47,401 bases of DNA from an uncultured Blautia sp. Its GTDB lineage: Bacteria; Bacillota; Clostridia; Lachnospirales; Lachnospiraceae. The translations under genes were made by a program, and so were the position numbers. The stretch's first letter is position 1, and every line of letters begins with the position of its first letter. This document shows positions 1-8,731 of the stretch, piece by piece. A model generated the notes under the pieces. The model made no database searches. It was not told the origin of the DNA and saw only the letters and a program-made list of their open reading frames with translations. The DNA lies in assembly GCF_934424005.1 (NCBI RefSeq), contig NZ_CAKRXI010000025.1:1-47401 (forward strand). The letters run 5' to 3'.

Positions 1-525
1 CTGTGGGGAATCGCTGACAGAACAGATTATGACCTGACTCAGCATCAGAATGTATCCGGACAGGATCTGACATACTTTGATGATGAGAAAAAGCAGAAAT
101 ATATCCCATATGTAATTGAACCATCACTGGGTGCTGACCGTATGGTACTTGCATTCCTTTGCAGTGCATATGATGAAGAAGTTCTGGATGCAGAAAAGAA
201 TGATGTTCGTACAGTTCTTCATTTCCATCCGGTTCTGGCTCCGGTTAAGATCGGTGTGCTTCCTCTTTCCAAAAAACTGAATGAGGGTGCTGAAAAGATC
301 TTCCAGCAGCTCAGCAAGAAATACAACTGCGAATTCGATGACCGTGGAAATATCGGTAAACGTTACAGAAGACAGGATGAGATCGGTACACCGTTCTGCA
401 TCACATACGACTTTGAATCCGAAAACGACGGAGCCGTTACTGTCCGTGACCGTGACACCATGGAACAGGTTCGTGTGAAGATTGAAGAGCTTGAGGCATA
501 TTTCGCTGATAAGTTTACATTCTAA
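1..525 (+). CDS. glyQS: glycyl-tRNA synthetase, 3' part (alpha2 type)
   Basis: This is the C-terminal 174 residues of a glycyl-tRNA synthetase; the gene begins left of the window and the frame is open from base 1. The enzyme charges tRNA-Gly in the cytoplasm. The visible part holds the class II motif 3 region ([20 protein letters not shown], with the ATP-binding Arg), followed by an anticodon-binding domain starting near [18 protein letters not shown] and ending [17 protein letters not shown]. The sequence matches the single-chain dimeric enzyme of archaea, eukaryotes and many Firmicutes rather than the glyQ/glyS tetramer. An intrinsic terminator follows 20 bases after the stop, so it is the last gene of its transcript. 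Identity is confident; only the N-terminal length is unknown. Confidence 0.93.
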   Translation: MWGIADRTDYDLTQHQNVSGQDLTYFDDEKKQKYIPYVIEPSLGADRMVLAFLCSAYDEEVLDAEKNDVRTVLHFHPVLAPVKIGVLPLSKKLNEGAEKIFQQLSKKYNCEFDDRGNIGKRYRRQDEIGTPFCITYDFESENDGAVTVRDRDTMEQVRVKIEELEAYFADKFTF

Positions 526-545
526 GTTAATAAAGAATATACGTT

Positions 546-606
546 GCCATGAGAAATGACATTATTTGAGCGTAAGCGAGTTATGTCATTTCTCATGGCG
601 TTTTTA
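546..606 (+). terminator. intrinsic terminator after glyQS
   Basis: A perfect 17-bp stem pairs 546-562 (GCCATGAGAAATGACAT) with 583-599. It is followed by GTTTTTA. It ends the glycyl-tRNA synthetase transcript. Confidence 0.9.
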
Positions 607-756
607 GTATATTTAAAGCTGTTCTAGTATATTAGAAGTCTCTCATATGAGCATAATCACAATATATACTCATGCTGTTTCGTGAGTGTTTAAACATAAT
701 CACAATTTTATTTAACTGCTTTCATTATATGTTTATTATATACTGCACAAAAAAAC
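607..756. repeat. AT-rich non-coding spacer with a 12-nt direct repeat
   Basis: The roughly 300-base gap between glyQS and the phosphofructokinase gene holds no credible ORF. Beyond the terminator and promoter it contains two exact copies of CATAATCACAAT (652-663 and 695-706, 43 nt apart, about four helical turns). It also has a CTCATATGAG palindrome (642-651) and an imperfect ACTCA/TGAGT inverted repeat (about 668-688). The repeats lie upstream of the pfk promoter and could be regulator sites; no known motif is recognised. Confidence 0.45.
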
Positions 757-785
757 TTGACTATTCAAATAACTTTTGGTAACAT
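757..785 (+). promoter_or_regulatory. putative sigma-A promoter for pfp
   Basis: TTGACT at 757-762 is followed after 17 nt by TAACAT (780-785). An overlapping TATAC at 786-790 is an alternative -10. It lies just upstream of the phosphofructokinase gene. Confidence 0.6.
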
Positions 786-830
786 TATACATTATATGTA
801 ATGCATAAATGCACAAAAGGAGATGACAGC

Positions 831-2081
831 ATGGCAAAAAAACGTAATATCATTGTAGGACAGTCCGGAGGACCTACATCAGTAATCAATTCCAGTCTGG
901 CAGGAGTATACAAGAACGCTATCGAACGTGGTTTCGACAAAGTATACGGCATGCTTCACGGAATCCAGGGCCTTCTGGATGAACAATATATCGATCTCTC
1001 TACACAGATTCATTCCGAGCTTGATATCGAATTGCTAAAACGTACTCCATCGGCATTTCTGGGATCATGTCGTTTCAAACTTCCGGAGATTCACGAAGAT
1101 AAAGCAATTTATGAGAAAATCTTTGAAATCCTGAACCGCCTGGATATTGATGCTTTTATCTACATTGGCGGAAACGATTCTATGGATACCATAAAGAAAC
1201 TTTCTGATTATGCGATTCTTACCGGCCAGAAGCAGAAATTCCTTGGTGTTCCAAAGACCATTGATAATGACCTCGCACTGACTGATCATACCCCTGGTTT
1301 TGGAAGTGCAGCCAAATACATTGGCGCGTCTACCAAAGAAGTCATCCGTGATGCACAGGGTCTTACCTACAAAAAGAGTATGATCACGATCATGGAGATC
1401 ATGGGACGTAATGCAGGATGGCTGACCGGTGCGACAGCACTTGCACGTACAGAAGACTGTGATGGACCAGATCTTATCTATCTGCCGGAAGTTCCGTTCG
1501 ATATTGATAAATTCCTTGTCAAAGTCAAAGATCTCCTCAAGAAAAAATCATCTGTTGTGATTGCAGTATCTGAAGGAATCCGTCTTGCAGACGGGCGTTA
1601 TGTATGCGAACTTGGAAGTTCTGGAGATTATGTTGATGCATTTGGCCATAAACAGCTGGCTGGAACTGCAACTTATCTTGCAAATTTCCTCGCAGCAGAA
1701 TGTGGCTGTAAGACAAGAGCTGTAGAGCTTTCTACGTTACAGAGAAGCGCTTCTCATATGGCATCCAGAGTAGATATTGATGAAGCATTTATGGTAGGTG
1801 GAGCAGCAGTAAAAGCGGCTGACGAAGGCGATACCGGCAAAATGATCGTTATTGACCGTGTTTCAGACGATCCTTATATGGCTAAGACCGGCATTTATGA
1901 TGTACACCGTATAGCAAATGAAGAAAAAGTTGTTCCACGTAACTGGATGAATAAAGATGCCACCTATGTAACAAAAGATTTTGTTGATTATGTCAGCCCT
2001 CTGATTCAGGGAGATTATCAGCCAATCATGGTAAATGGCCTTCCGAGACATCTTGTACTTAATTTAAAAAAGAAACGATAA
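831..2081 (+). CDS. pfp: PPi-dependent 6-phosphofructokinase
   Basis: A 416-residue phosphofructokinase that phosphorylates fructose-6-phosphate to fructose-1,6-bisphosphate. The ATG at 831 is chosen because AAAAGGAGA (815-823) sits 7 nt upstream; an upstream in-frame ATG at 801 has no ribosome site. The two positions that separate phosphoryl donors are readable. The GGDGS loop of ATP enzymes is GGNDS here, placing Asp116 at E. coli position 104. PKTIDND places Lys142 at position 124, next to the catalytic Asp145. Asp104 plus Lys124 is the accepted signature of pyrophosphate-using enzymes, so PPi is the predicted donor. The N-terminal GQSGGPTSVIN loop is typical. Its neighbour is pyruvate phosphate dikinase, another PPi enzyme, but each has its own promoter. 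Donor use is inferred from motifs, not measured. Confidence 0.88.
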   Translation: MAKKRNIIVGQSGGPTSVINSSLAGVYKNAIERGFDKVYGMLHGIQGLLDEQYIDLSTQIHSELDIELLKRTPSAFLGSCRFKLPEIHEDKAIYEKIFEILNRLDIDAFIYIGGNDSMDTIKKLSDYAILTGQKQKFLGVPKTIDNDLALTDHTPGFGSAAKYIGASTKEVIRDAQGLTYKKSMITIMEIMGRNAGWLTGATALARTEDCDGPDLIYLPEVPFDIDKFLVKVKDLLKKKSSVVIAVSEGIRLADGRYVCELGSSGDYVDAFGHKQLAGTATYLANFLAAECGCKTRAVELSTLQRSASHMASRVDIDEAFMVGGAAVKAADEGDTGKMIVIDRVSDDPYMAKTGIYDVHRIANEEKVVPRNWMNKDATYVTKDFVDYVSPLIQGDYQPIMVNGLPRHLVLNLKKKR

Positions 2082-2096
2082 GTCAATAAATGATTT

Positions 2097-2128
2097 GGGG
2101 AAAACTTACAAAGTTTTCCCCATTTTTT
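2097..2128 (+). terminator. intrinsic terminator after pfp
   Basis: An 11-bp stem (GGGGAAAACTT 2097-2107 with AAGTTTTCCCC 2111-2121) has a three-base loop and is followed by ATTTTTT. Confidence 0.92.
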
Positions 2129-2140
2129 GACAGTTTAACC

Positions 2141-2169
2141 TTGACTATTTGTACTAAACTCTATACAAT
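2141..2169 (+). promoter_or_regulatory. sigma-A promoter for ppdK
   Basis: TTGACT (2141-2146), a 17-nt spacer and TACAAT (2164-2169). It leaves a leader of about 60 nt before ppdK. Confidence 0.8.
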
Positions 2170-2235
2170 AATTATGTGCGTATAAAACATAGGTTTTATG
2201 TGAAAAGAACAAAATAATTAGGAGGAAAATGTAAA

Positions 2236-4866
2236 ATGGCAAAATGGGTTTACATGTTTACAGAAGGTAACGCTAATATGAGAAACCTTCTGGGTGGTAA
2301 AGGTGCCAACCTTGCTGAAATGACTAACCTTGGTCTTCCTGTACCGCAGGGCTTCACAATCACAACAGAAGCTTGTACTCAGTACTATGAAGACGGAAGA
2401 CAGATCAATGATGAGATCATGGCTCAGATCATGGAAGCAATCACCAAAATGGAAGGAGTTACCGGTAAAAAATTCGGTGACAAAGAAAATCCTCTGCTTG
2501 TTTCCGTTCGTTCTGGTGCCAGAGCTTCCATGCCTGGTATGATGGATACTATCCTGAACCTTGGTTTAAATGAAGAAGTAGTTAATACTCTTGCAGAAAA
2601 ATCCAACAACCCACGTTGGGCTTGGGACTGCTACAGAAGATTCATTCAGATGTACTCTGACGTAGTTATGGAAGTTGGTAAGAAATATTTCGAAGAGCTG
2701 ATCGACGAAATGAAAACTAAGAGAGGCGTTAAACAGGACGTTGAACTTACAGCTGAAGACCTTAAAGAACTTGCAGAACAGTTCAAAGCTGAATATAAAG
2801 AAAAAATCGGTGCTGATTTCCCAACTGATCCGAAGGAACAGTTAATGGGTGCTATCAAAGCCGTATTCCGTTCTTGGGACAACCCGCGTGCAAACGTTTA
2901 TCGTCGTGACAACGATATTCCATATTCCTGGGGTACCGCTGTAAACGTACAGATGATGGCATTCGGTAACATGGGAGATGACTGTGGTACAGGTGTTGCC
3001 TTCACACGTGACCCTGCTACAGGAGCTAACGGTCTGTTCGGTGAATTCCTGACAAATGCTCAGGGTGAAGACGTTGTTGCTGGTGTTCGTACACCTATGC
3101 ATATCACCGAAATGGAACAGAAATTCCCAGAAGCATTCGTACAGTTCAAACAGGTTTGCAAAACTCTGGAAGATCACTACAGAGATATGCAGGACATGGA
3201 GTTCACTGTAGAACATGGTAAACTGTACATGCTGCAGACACGTAATGGTAAGAGAACTGCTCAGGCTGCTCTGAAGATCGCTTGTGACCTTGTAGATGAG
3301 GGAATGAGAACAGAAGAAGAAGCTGTAGCAATGATCGATCCACGTAACCTTGACACTCTGCTTCATCCGCAGTTCGATGCAGCTGCTCTGAAAGCCGCTA
3401 CACCGATGGGCAAAGGTCTTGGAGCTTCTCCAGGAGCTGCTTGTGGTAAGATCGTATTCACAGCTGATGATGCTGTTGAATGGGCAGAAAGAGGAGAAAA
3501 AGTTGTTCTGGTTCGTCTTGAGACATCTCCAGAAGATATCACAGGTATGAAATCTGCTCAGGGTATCCTGACAGTTCGTGGTGGTATGACTTCTCACGCT
3601 GCAGTAGTTGCCCGTGGTATGGGTGAGTGCTGTGTATCCGGATGCGGTGATATCGCTATGGATGAAGAAAACAAGAAATTCACACTGGCTGGAAAAGAAT
3701 TCCACGAAGGAGACTTCATCTCCATCGATGGTACAACAGGTAACATCTACGACGGAATCATTCCGACTGTAGACGCTACAATCGCTGGTGAGTTCGGCCG
3801 TATCATGGCTTGGGCTGACAAATACAGAACTATGAAAGTTCGTACAAATGCAGATACACCGGCTGACGCTAAGAAAGCAGTTGAGCTTGGTGCAGAAGGT
3901 ATCGGTCTTTGCCGTACAGAGCATATGTTCTTCGGTGAGGGACGTATCGATGCATTCCGTGAAATGATCTGCTCTACAACAGTTGAAGAAAGAGAAAAAG
4001 CTCTTGCAAAAGTTCTTCCATATCAGCAGGAAGACTTTGAAGGACTGTTTGAAGCTCTGGAAGGTAACCCGGTTACTATCCGTTTCCTGGATCCGCCGCT
4101 TCATGAGTTCGTTCCTACAGAAGAAGCTGACATCAAGAAACTTGCAGATGCTCAGGGCAAAACTGTTGAAGAAATCAAGACAATCATTGATTCTCTCCAT
4201 GAATTCAACCCGATGATGGGTCATCGTGGATGCCGTCTTGCAGTTACTTATCCAGAAATTGCTAAGATGCAGACAACAGCTGTTATCCGTGCAGCAATCA
4301 AAGTTAAAAATGCTCATCCGGATTGGGCAATCAAACCGGAAATCATGATTCCGCTTGTTGGCGATATCAAAGAGCTTAAATATGTTAAGAAATTCGTAGT
4401 AGAAACTGCAGACGCTGAGATCAAAGCAGCTGGTTCCGACCTTCAGTATGAAGTTGGTACTATGATCGAGATCCCGAGAGCAGCTCTTACTGCTGATGAA
4501 ATCGCTAAAGAAGCTGACTTCTTCTGCTTCGGTACAAACGACCTTACACAGATGACATATGGCTTCTCTCGTGATGATGCAGGTAAATTCCTGAACGCAT
4601 ACTATGATGCTAAGATCTTCGAGAACGATCCATTTGCTAAACTTGATCAGGTTGGCGTTGGCAAACTGATGAAGATGGCAATCGAACTCGGAAGACCGGT
4701 TAACCCGAACCTTCATGTAGGTATCTGTGGAGAGCACGGTGGAGATCCGTCTTCTGTAGAGTTCTGCCATAAGATCGGTCTTAACTATGTATCCTGCTCA
4801 CCATTCCGTGTACCGATCGCTCGTCTTGCAGCAGCACAGGCAGCAATCGCTGAGAAGAATGCATAA
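2236..4866 (+). CDS. ppdK: pyruvate, phosphate dikinase
   Basis: An 876-residue full-length PPDK catalysing pyruvate + ATP + Pi to PEP + AMP + PPi, reversibly. Domains in order: an N-terminal ATP-grasp nucleotide-binding domain (from about residue 1; LLGGKGANLAEM, SVRSGARASMPGMMDT); the swivelling phosphohistidine domain with GGMTSHAAVVARG, in which His454 is the phosphocarrier; and the C-terminal PEP/pyruvate TIM barrel (GLCRTEHMFF, GTNDLTQMTYGFSRDD, with the catalytic Cys in the HVGICGEHGGDP segment). The start has AGGAGG with good spacing. In PPi-glycolysis organisms this enzyme can run towards pyruvate and ATP, consuming PPi. Codon use is strongly biased, as in highly expressed genes; as a result the opposite strand is open for 642 codons, which I regard as a shadow. 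Confidence 0.97.
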   Translation: MAKWVYMFTEGNANMRNLLGGKGANLAEMTNLGLPVPQGFTITTEACTQYYEDGRQINDEIMAQIMEAITKMEGVTGKKFGDKENPLLVSVRSGARASMPGMMDTILNLGLNEEVVNTLAEKSNNPRWAWDCYRRFIQMYSDVVMEVGKKYFEELIDEMKTKRGVKQDVELTAEDLKELAEQFKAEYKEKIGADFPTDPKEQLMGAIKAVFRSWDNPRANVYRRDNDIPYSWGTAVNVQMMAFGNMGDDCGTGVAFTRDPATGANGLFGEFLTNAQGEDVVAGVRTPMHITEMEQKFPEAFVQFKQVCKTLEDHYRDMQDMEFTVEHGKLYMLQTRNGKRTAQAALKIACDLVDEGMRTEEEAVAMIDPRNLDTLLHPQFDAAALKAATPMGKGLGASPGAACGKIVFTADDAVEWAERGEKVVLVRLETSPEDITGMKSAQGILTVRGGMTSHAAVVARGMGECCVSGCGDIAMDEENKKFTLAGKEFHEGDFISIDGTTGNIYDGIIPTVDATIAGEFGRIMAWADKYRTMKVRTNADTPADAKKAVELGAEGIGLCRTEHMFFGEGRIDAFREMICSTTVEEREKALAKVLPYQQEDFEGLFEALEGNPVTIRFLDPPLHEFVPTEEADIKKLADAQGKTVEEIKTIIDSLHEFNPMMGHRGCRLAVTYPEIAKMQTTAVIRAAIKVKNAHPDWAIKPEIMIPLVGDIKELKYVKKFVVETADAEIKAAGSDLQYEVGTMIEIPRAALTADEIAKEADFFCFGTNDLTQMTYGFSRDDAGKFLNAYYDAKIFENDPFAKLDQVGVGKLMKMAIELGRPVNPNLHVGICGEHGGDPSSVEFCHKIGLNYVSCSPFRVPIARLAAAQAAIAEKNA

Positions 4867-4927
4867 GTTGAGTTGTTATAGGGCAAACTAAAATAGCCTA
4901 ATATTTGTGTCCCAACGGAGAAATACC

Positions 4928-4968
4928 GACCCTCACTTTACAGGAAACTGTATCGTGGGGGTCTTTTT
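4928..4968 (+). terminator. intrinsic terminator after ppdK
   Basis: GACCCTCAC (4928-4936) pairs with GTGGGGGTC (4955-4963) with one G-U pair. A smaller ACAG/CTGT helix sits inside, and TTTTT follows. Confidence 0.85.
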
Positions 4969-4990
4969 GTTGATCTGTTTTGCTTATGGC

Positions 4991-5019
4991 TTGAAAAAGA
5001 AAATTCATACCTGTATAAT
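4991..5019 (+). promoter_or_regulatory. sigma-A promoter for the MATE-AEC-pucR genes
   Basis: TTGAAA (4991-4996), 17 nt, perfect TATAAT (5014-5019). The predicted transcript starts near 5026, so the in-frame ATG at 5025 cannot be the translation start; the TTG at 5064 is used instead. Confidence 0.85.
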
Positions 5020-5063
5020 GGCATATGGAAATTGATAGAATTAGAAACTTAGGGGGAGTAGTT

Positions 5064-6425
5064 TTGAAAAACAACAAATATGAAATTGATATGTGTAACG
5101 GCACGATCATGGACAAACTGGTTTCATTTTCCCTGCCATTGATGCTTTCCGGAATCCTTCAGTTAATGTTCAATGCGGTGGATATCATCGTCGTCGGTCA
5201 GTTTACAGGAAGTGAGGCACTTGCGGCAGTTGGTTCAACGACTGCGCTGATTGCTGTTTTTACGAACTTATTTATTGGAATATCCCTTGGTGCCAATGTG
5301 CTTGCTGCACGTTTTTATGCTTCGGGAAAAAACAAAGAAATGTCGGAAACGGTACATACAGCTATTGCCCTGGCATTCGTAAGCGGTATGATCATGGCAG
5401 TTGTAGGACTTCTTTTTTCACGGCTTGCATTGGAAATCATGGGTACTCCGGATAATGTTATTGACCAGTCCACACTCTATATGCGAATTTATTTTCTGGG
5501 AATGCCATTTTTTATGCTTTATAACTATGGTGCAGCTATTCTGAGAGCAGTAGGAGATACGAAACGTCCGTTGATCTTTTTGATCATATCTGGTCTTGCG
5601 AATGCAGGTCTGAATATGCTCCTTGTCATTGTTTTTAACATGGGTGTAGCCGGAGTTGCTATCGGAACAATTGTTTCTCAGTGCATCTCCTGTATTCTGG
5701 TATTACGATGTCTTTACCGTTCAGAAGGAAGCTATCAGCTCAGATTCTCAAAACTCACGATAAAAAGCTTTTATCTGAAACAAATTTTTCAAGTGGGCAT
5801 TCCGGCTGGTATTCAGAGTACCGTCATCAACCTGTCAAATGCTTTGTTGCAATCTTCTGTGAACTCTTTTGGTTCGATTGCAATGGCAGGATATACTGCA
5901 GCAAATAATATTTTTGGATTTCTGTATGTATCTGTAAACTCTGTTACACAATCCTGTATGAGCTTTACCAGTCAGAATTATGGAGTACGGAAAACAAAAC
6001 GTATGGACAAAGTGCTTCTTGACTGTATTATCCTATCCTTTACATTTTCCTTTACATTGGGATGTGGAGCTTATTTTTTTGGTAATGAATTGTTGCGTCT
6101 GTATACCAGTGATCCGGATGTTATCCAGTGCGGGGTTGAAATTCTTGCATATACAACCGTACCTTATTTCTGTTGCGGAATCATGGATCTTATACCCGGT
6201 GCACTTCGTGGAATGGGACATTCTGGTGTACCAATGATTTTGTCTATCATAGGTACCGTTGGAACACGAATCATATGGATCTTTGGATTGTTTCCTCATA
6301 ACAGATCCCTTTCTTTCCTTTTCATTTCATATCCTGTCTCCTGGATTCTGACAATCCTTATGCAGGTAATCTGTTTCTATTTTGTCAGACGCAAAGTTCA
6401 CAGAAACATCCTGGCGCAGGGCTGA
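5064..6425 (+). CDS. MATE-family multidrug/metabolite exporter
   Basis: A 453-residue integral membrane protein of the MATE family, which exports organic cations or metabolites using H+ or Na+ gradients. The start is a TTG at 5064, preceded by AGGGGGAG (5051-5058), giving MKNNKYEIDMCNG; the upstream ATG at 5025 coincides with the predicted transcription start. The family hallmarks are visible: an N-terminal cytoplasmic stretch, then FSLPLMLSGILQLMFNAVDIIVVGQF, and a second half beginning KQIFQVGIPAGIQSTVINLSN, consistent with two six-helix bundles (about 12 membrane segments). The AEC permease gene begins 23 nt after its stop, so the two are probably cotranscribed. Substrate unknown. Confidence 0.9.
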   Translation: MKNNKYEIDMCNGTIMDKLVSFSLPLMLSGILQLMFNAVDIIVVGQFTGSEALAAVGSTTALIAVFTNLFIGISLGANVLAARFYASGKNKEMSETVHTAIALAFVSGMIMAVVGLLFSRLALEIMGTPDNVIDQSTLYMRIYFLGMPFFMLYNYGAAILRAVGDTKRPLIFLIISGLANAGLNMLLVIVFNMGVAGVAIGTIVSQCISCILVLRCLYRSEGSYQLRFSKLTIKSFYLKQIFQVGIPAGIQSTVINLSNALLQSSVNSFGSIAMAGYTAANNIFGFLYVSVNSVTQSCMSFTSQNYGVRKTKRMDKVLLDCIILSFTFSFTLGCGAYFFGNELLRLYTSDPDVIQCGVEILAYTTVPYFCCGIMDLIPGALRGMGHSGVPMILSIIGTVGTRIIWIFGLFPHNRSLSFLFISYPVSWILTILMQVICFYFVRRKVHRNILAQG

Positions 6426-6448
6426 CGGGATGACTCGAGGAGGTTATT

Positions 6449-7381
6449 ATGAATTATATGATAGCAATCCTTCCCAAAATGGCAGGATTTCTTTTACTTG
6501 TACTTATCGGCTTTACCGCATCGCGCATTGGTGTAATCAAAAAAGAGGCCATGCCATCTATTTCCGGTTTCCTTTTGAAGATTGCGTTGCCGGCACTGAC
6601 AATTTCGCTGATCTGGGAAAATCGGACTACCTTTTATACAATGGCTCATTATGGCAATATGGTCATTGCACAGATTCTCATGTACTTCATCATGGCAGCA
6701 GGAGGTATCCTTGGAAGCCGAATCTGCCACTTAAGTGGAACAGCATCTAATGTACACTGTGGTTGTTCTGTTGGCGGTAATTATGGATTTCTTGTGATTC
6801 CTCTGATCATGACTCTCTTCGGCGATCAGGGAGGTAATGTTTATATTCCTATTTGTTCGGTCATAGATACTACCTTGGTCTGGACTCTTGGATTTGCATT
6901 ATTTACGAAGGGGGTCGGACAAAAAGAAAACCCGTGGAAAAAAATCATCATGAATCCGATTTTCATTTCTATCATACTTGGATTATGTCTGACCAGTTTT
7001 CACATTCCGGTTTCTGATATGATCATGAACACCATAGATTCTGTTGGAAACACCTGTTACAGCTGGGGACTGGTTTATCTGGGATGCAGTCTTGGATTCA
7101 TGAAACTCACAAATATTTTTAAATACAGATCTATCCTTGTACTTGCGTTTACAAAGTTATTCGTGATTCCATTGATTGTTTATTTTATTTCCAGTCATTT
7201 TCTTACAAATGTTGAAAGTATGATTCTTATGTTGATCAGTGCAGCTCCATCCATGACAACTTCCAGTATGATCGCGGAACAGTATCATCTGGATGAGGAA
7301 TATGCTTCTACGGCAGTAGTAACAACGACTTTATTCTGCATGCTCATCATTCCATTACTTTTTGGTCTGATTTCACTTTAA
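6449..7381 (+). CDS. AEC-family (auxin efflux carrier-like) permease
   Basis: A 310-residue membrane protein with about ten hydrophobic segments, assigned to the AEC family, whose bacterial members include malonate and other small organic-acid carriers. Supporting segments are the N-terminal PKMAGFLLLVLIGFTASRIG, the mid-protein GGNYGFLVIPLI glycine-rich break, and the C-terminal ISAAPSMTTSSMIAEQY, which resembles the conserved AEC P-x-A/T-loop region. GAGGAGG precedes the ATG. It lies between the MATE gene and the PucR-type regulator and reads in the same direction, so it may export or import a metabolite linked to the operon that PucR is likely to control. The substrate cannot be read from sequence. 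Confidence 0.87.
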   Translation: MNYMIAILPKMAGFLLLVLIGFTASRIGVIKKEAMPSISGFLLKIALPALTISLIWENRTTFYTMAHYGNMVIAQILMYFIMAAGGILGSRICHLSGTASNVHCGCSVGGNYGFLVIPLIMTLFGDQGGNVYIPICSVIDTTLVWTLGFALFTKGVGQKENPWKKIIMNPIFISIILGLCLTSFHIPVSDMIMNTIDSVGNTCYSWGLVYLGCSLGFMKLTNIFKYRSILVLAFTKLFVIPLIVYFISSHFLTNVESMILMLISAAPSMTTSSMIAEQYHLDEEYASTAVVTTTLFCMLIIPLLFGLISL

Positions 7382-7418
7382 AATAACCTTTCTTCAGGAG
7401 GACGGTGAGAATATATAA

Positions 7419-8630
7419 ATGAAATTACGTGTTAAAGATATTGTAAAAATATGGAATAATGGTGCTGCTTCCCTGGTAGCAGGTCAGGAAGGACTCATGC
7501 GCAGGATAGAAGTATTTGATATGATGGAACAGCCGAATATCAAACCATGGCTCAGGGAACATCTGCTTCTGATCACTACCGGGTATGCGATTCGAAATGA
7601 CAAAGAAGCACTGTTGAACCTGATCCGCGATATGAATGAGGTGAATGCATCTGCGCTTGCCATCAAAACCCGTTTTTTTGATGATTTTCCCAAAGAAGCA
7701 CTTCAACTGGCGGATGAACTGAAGCTTCCGTTATTTTTTCTCGATAATAATGCTGGCTTTGTGGAACTTGTTTTTCCTGTCATGACAGCAATCGTAGAAT
7801 CCAGAAGCAATATTGAACTGGATACTCGTTATCAGATTGGAAAAGAAAACAAATCAGAGCTTGATAACAGGCTATTCTTTGATCTTATCAACCGTAAGAT
7901 CACACAACCAGAGGAGGCAGAATATCGTACAGCCTCCTTACAATGGCCATCAGAACCAGTGCGTGTGATTGCGCTGTCTCTGGAAACTGAGCAAAATTCT
8001 TTTCTTCTTGAAATGAAAAAAGAACAACAGACAAAAGCAATTTCCAGAATTCTTGAAAAAAATCATATACGAAGTGCTGTAATCTGTAACAAAAAAATGT
8101 GCTTTGCGCTCATGGGAATATCCATAAATGATACACTCCTTGATGCAATTGCAAATGATATGATTCAAAAAACTGTCGAGATTAATAATTGCGCATGTTC
8201 TGCAATTATCAGCAACCCCCTGTCAGATTATCTTAAACTGGCGGATACTTATCAAAAGCTCAAAGAAGGTTTTCGCATTCGCATGATCCGAAAGCAGCAG
8301 TGGCAGTGTATTTTCTTGAATGAACTTCAATATGATCGTATTATGCTGCATATATCTGAAGACACGGAAGTACACCAATTTATCAGGCACAAACTTGGTC
8401 CATTAGTGGAATATGACCGTGCACATGATACGCAGCTGCTCGAGACTCTTGAGGCACTCATTCAGAATCATAATTCTCGCAAACTGGCTGCGGAATCCCT
8501 CTTTTTGCACAGAAATACTATGGTGCATCGTATCAGCAAGATCGAAGAAGTGCTGCATTGCAGCCTGGATGATACGGAAACTATGGAACAGCTGGAATTT
8601 GCTATAAAAATGAAAATGTATGCACATTAA
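7419..8630 (+). CDS. PucR-family transcriptional regulator
   Basis: A 403-residue cytoplasmic regulator. Residues 1-120 fit the PucR N-terminal ligand-sensing domain (MKLRVKDIVKIWNNGAASLVAGQEGL, then HLLLITTGYAI). The middle is a poorly conserved GGDEF-like region. Residues about 345-400 form the C-terminal PucR helix-turn-helix (NSRKLAAESLFLHRNTMVHRI). Family members usually activate catabolic genes (purines, amino acids, hydantoin-like compounds) in response to a pathway metabolite. CAGGAGG precedes the ATG. The gene stands immediately before the OPT operon, with a perfect palindrome 8 nt after its stop, which makes that operon the obvious target. The ligand is unknown. Confidence 0.9.
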   Translation: MKLRVKDIVKIWNNGAASLVAGQEGLMRRIEVFDMMEQPNIKPWLREHLLLITTGYAIRNDKEALLNLIRDMNEVNASALAIKTRFFDDFPKEALQLADELKLPLFFLDNNAGFVELVFPVMTAIVESRSNIELDTRYQIGKENKSELDNRLFFDLINRKITQPEEAEYRTASLQWPSEPVRVIALSLETEQNSFLLEMKKEQQTKAISRILEKNHIRSAVICNKKMCFALMGISINDTLLDAIANDMIQKTVEINNCACSAIISNPLSDYLKLADTYQKLKEGFRIRMIRKQQWQCIFLNELQYDRIMLHISEDTEVHQFIRHKLGPLVEYDRAHDTQLLETLEALIQNHNSRKLAAESLFLHRNTMVHRISKIEEVLHCSLDDTETMEQLEFAIKMKMYAH

Positions 8631-8637
8631 AAACAAA

Positions 8638-8652
8638 TGTGCACCGTGCACA
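8638..8652. promoter_or_regulatory. perfect palindrome, candidate PucR operator
   Basis: TGTGCAC-C-GTGCACA is a perfect 7-bp inverted repeat around one base. It has A/T-rich flanks that extend the symmetry (AACAAA on the left, ATGTT on the right). Its centre is about 75 bp upstream of the predicted start of the OPT operon transcript, a usual activator position. Assignment to PucR is inference from location. Confidence 0.65.
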
Positions 8653-8704
8653 ATGTTTTGCCGAAAAAAAGTGATTTCAAGCCGATGATTTTATCAATGT
8701 AAAG

Positions 8705-8713
8705 TGTTATTAT
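8705..8713 (+). promoter_or_regulatory. putative extended -10 promoter of the OPT operon
   Basis: TGTTATTAT fits the extended -10 form TGnTATAAT. No good -35 lies 17 nt upstream (ATGATT at 8685-8690), which fits a promoter needing an activator. Transcription would start near 8720. Confidence 0.5.
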
Positions 8714-8731
8714 CTTAAATCATAAATGTGA

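Noticed and set aside
2842..4770. 642-codon open frame on the minus strand inside ppdK
   Set aside because: It lies wholly antisense to a certain gene, has no ribosome site, and is Cys/Ser/Phe-rich with no recognisable domain. The openness follows from ppdK avoiding TTA, CTA and TCA codons.
5025..5063. ATG at 5025 as the start of the MATE gene
   Set aside because: It coincides with the predicted transcription start (TATAAT at 5014-5019) and has no ribosome site; TTG at 5064 has AGGGGGAG at the right distance.
8646..8661. Sigma-54 type -24/-12 promoter (GTGCAC...TTGC) before the OPT operon
   Set aside because: The spacing is one base too long, the GG of the -24 element is missing, and PucR proteins are not sigma-54 activators. 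The GTGCAC is better explained as half of the palindrome.
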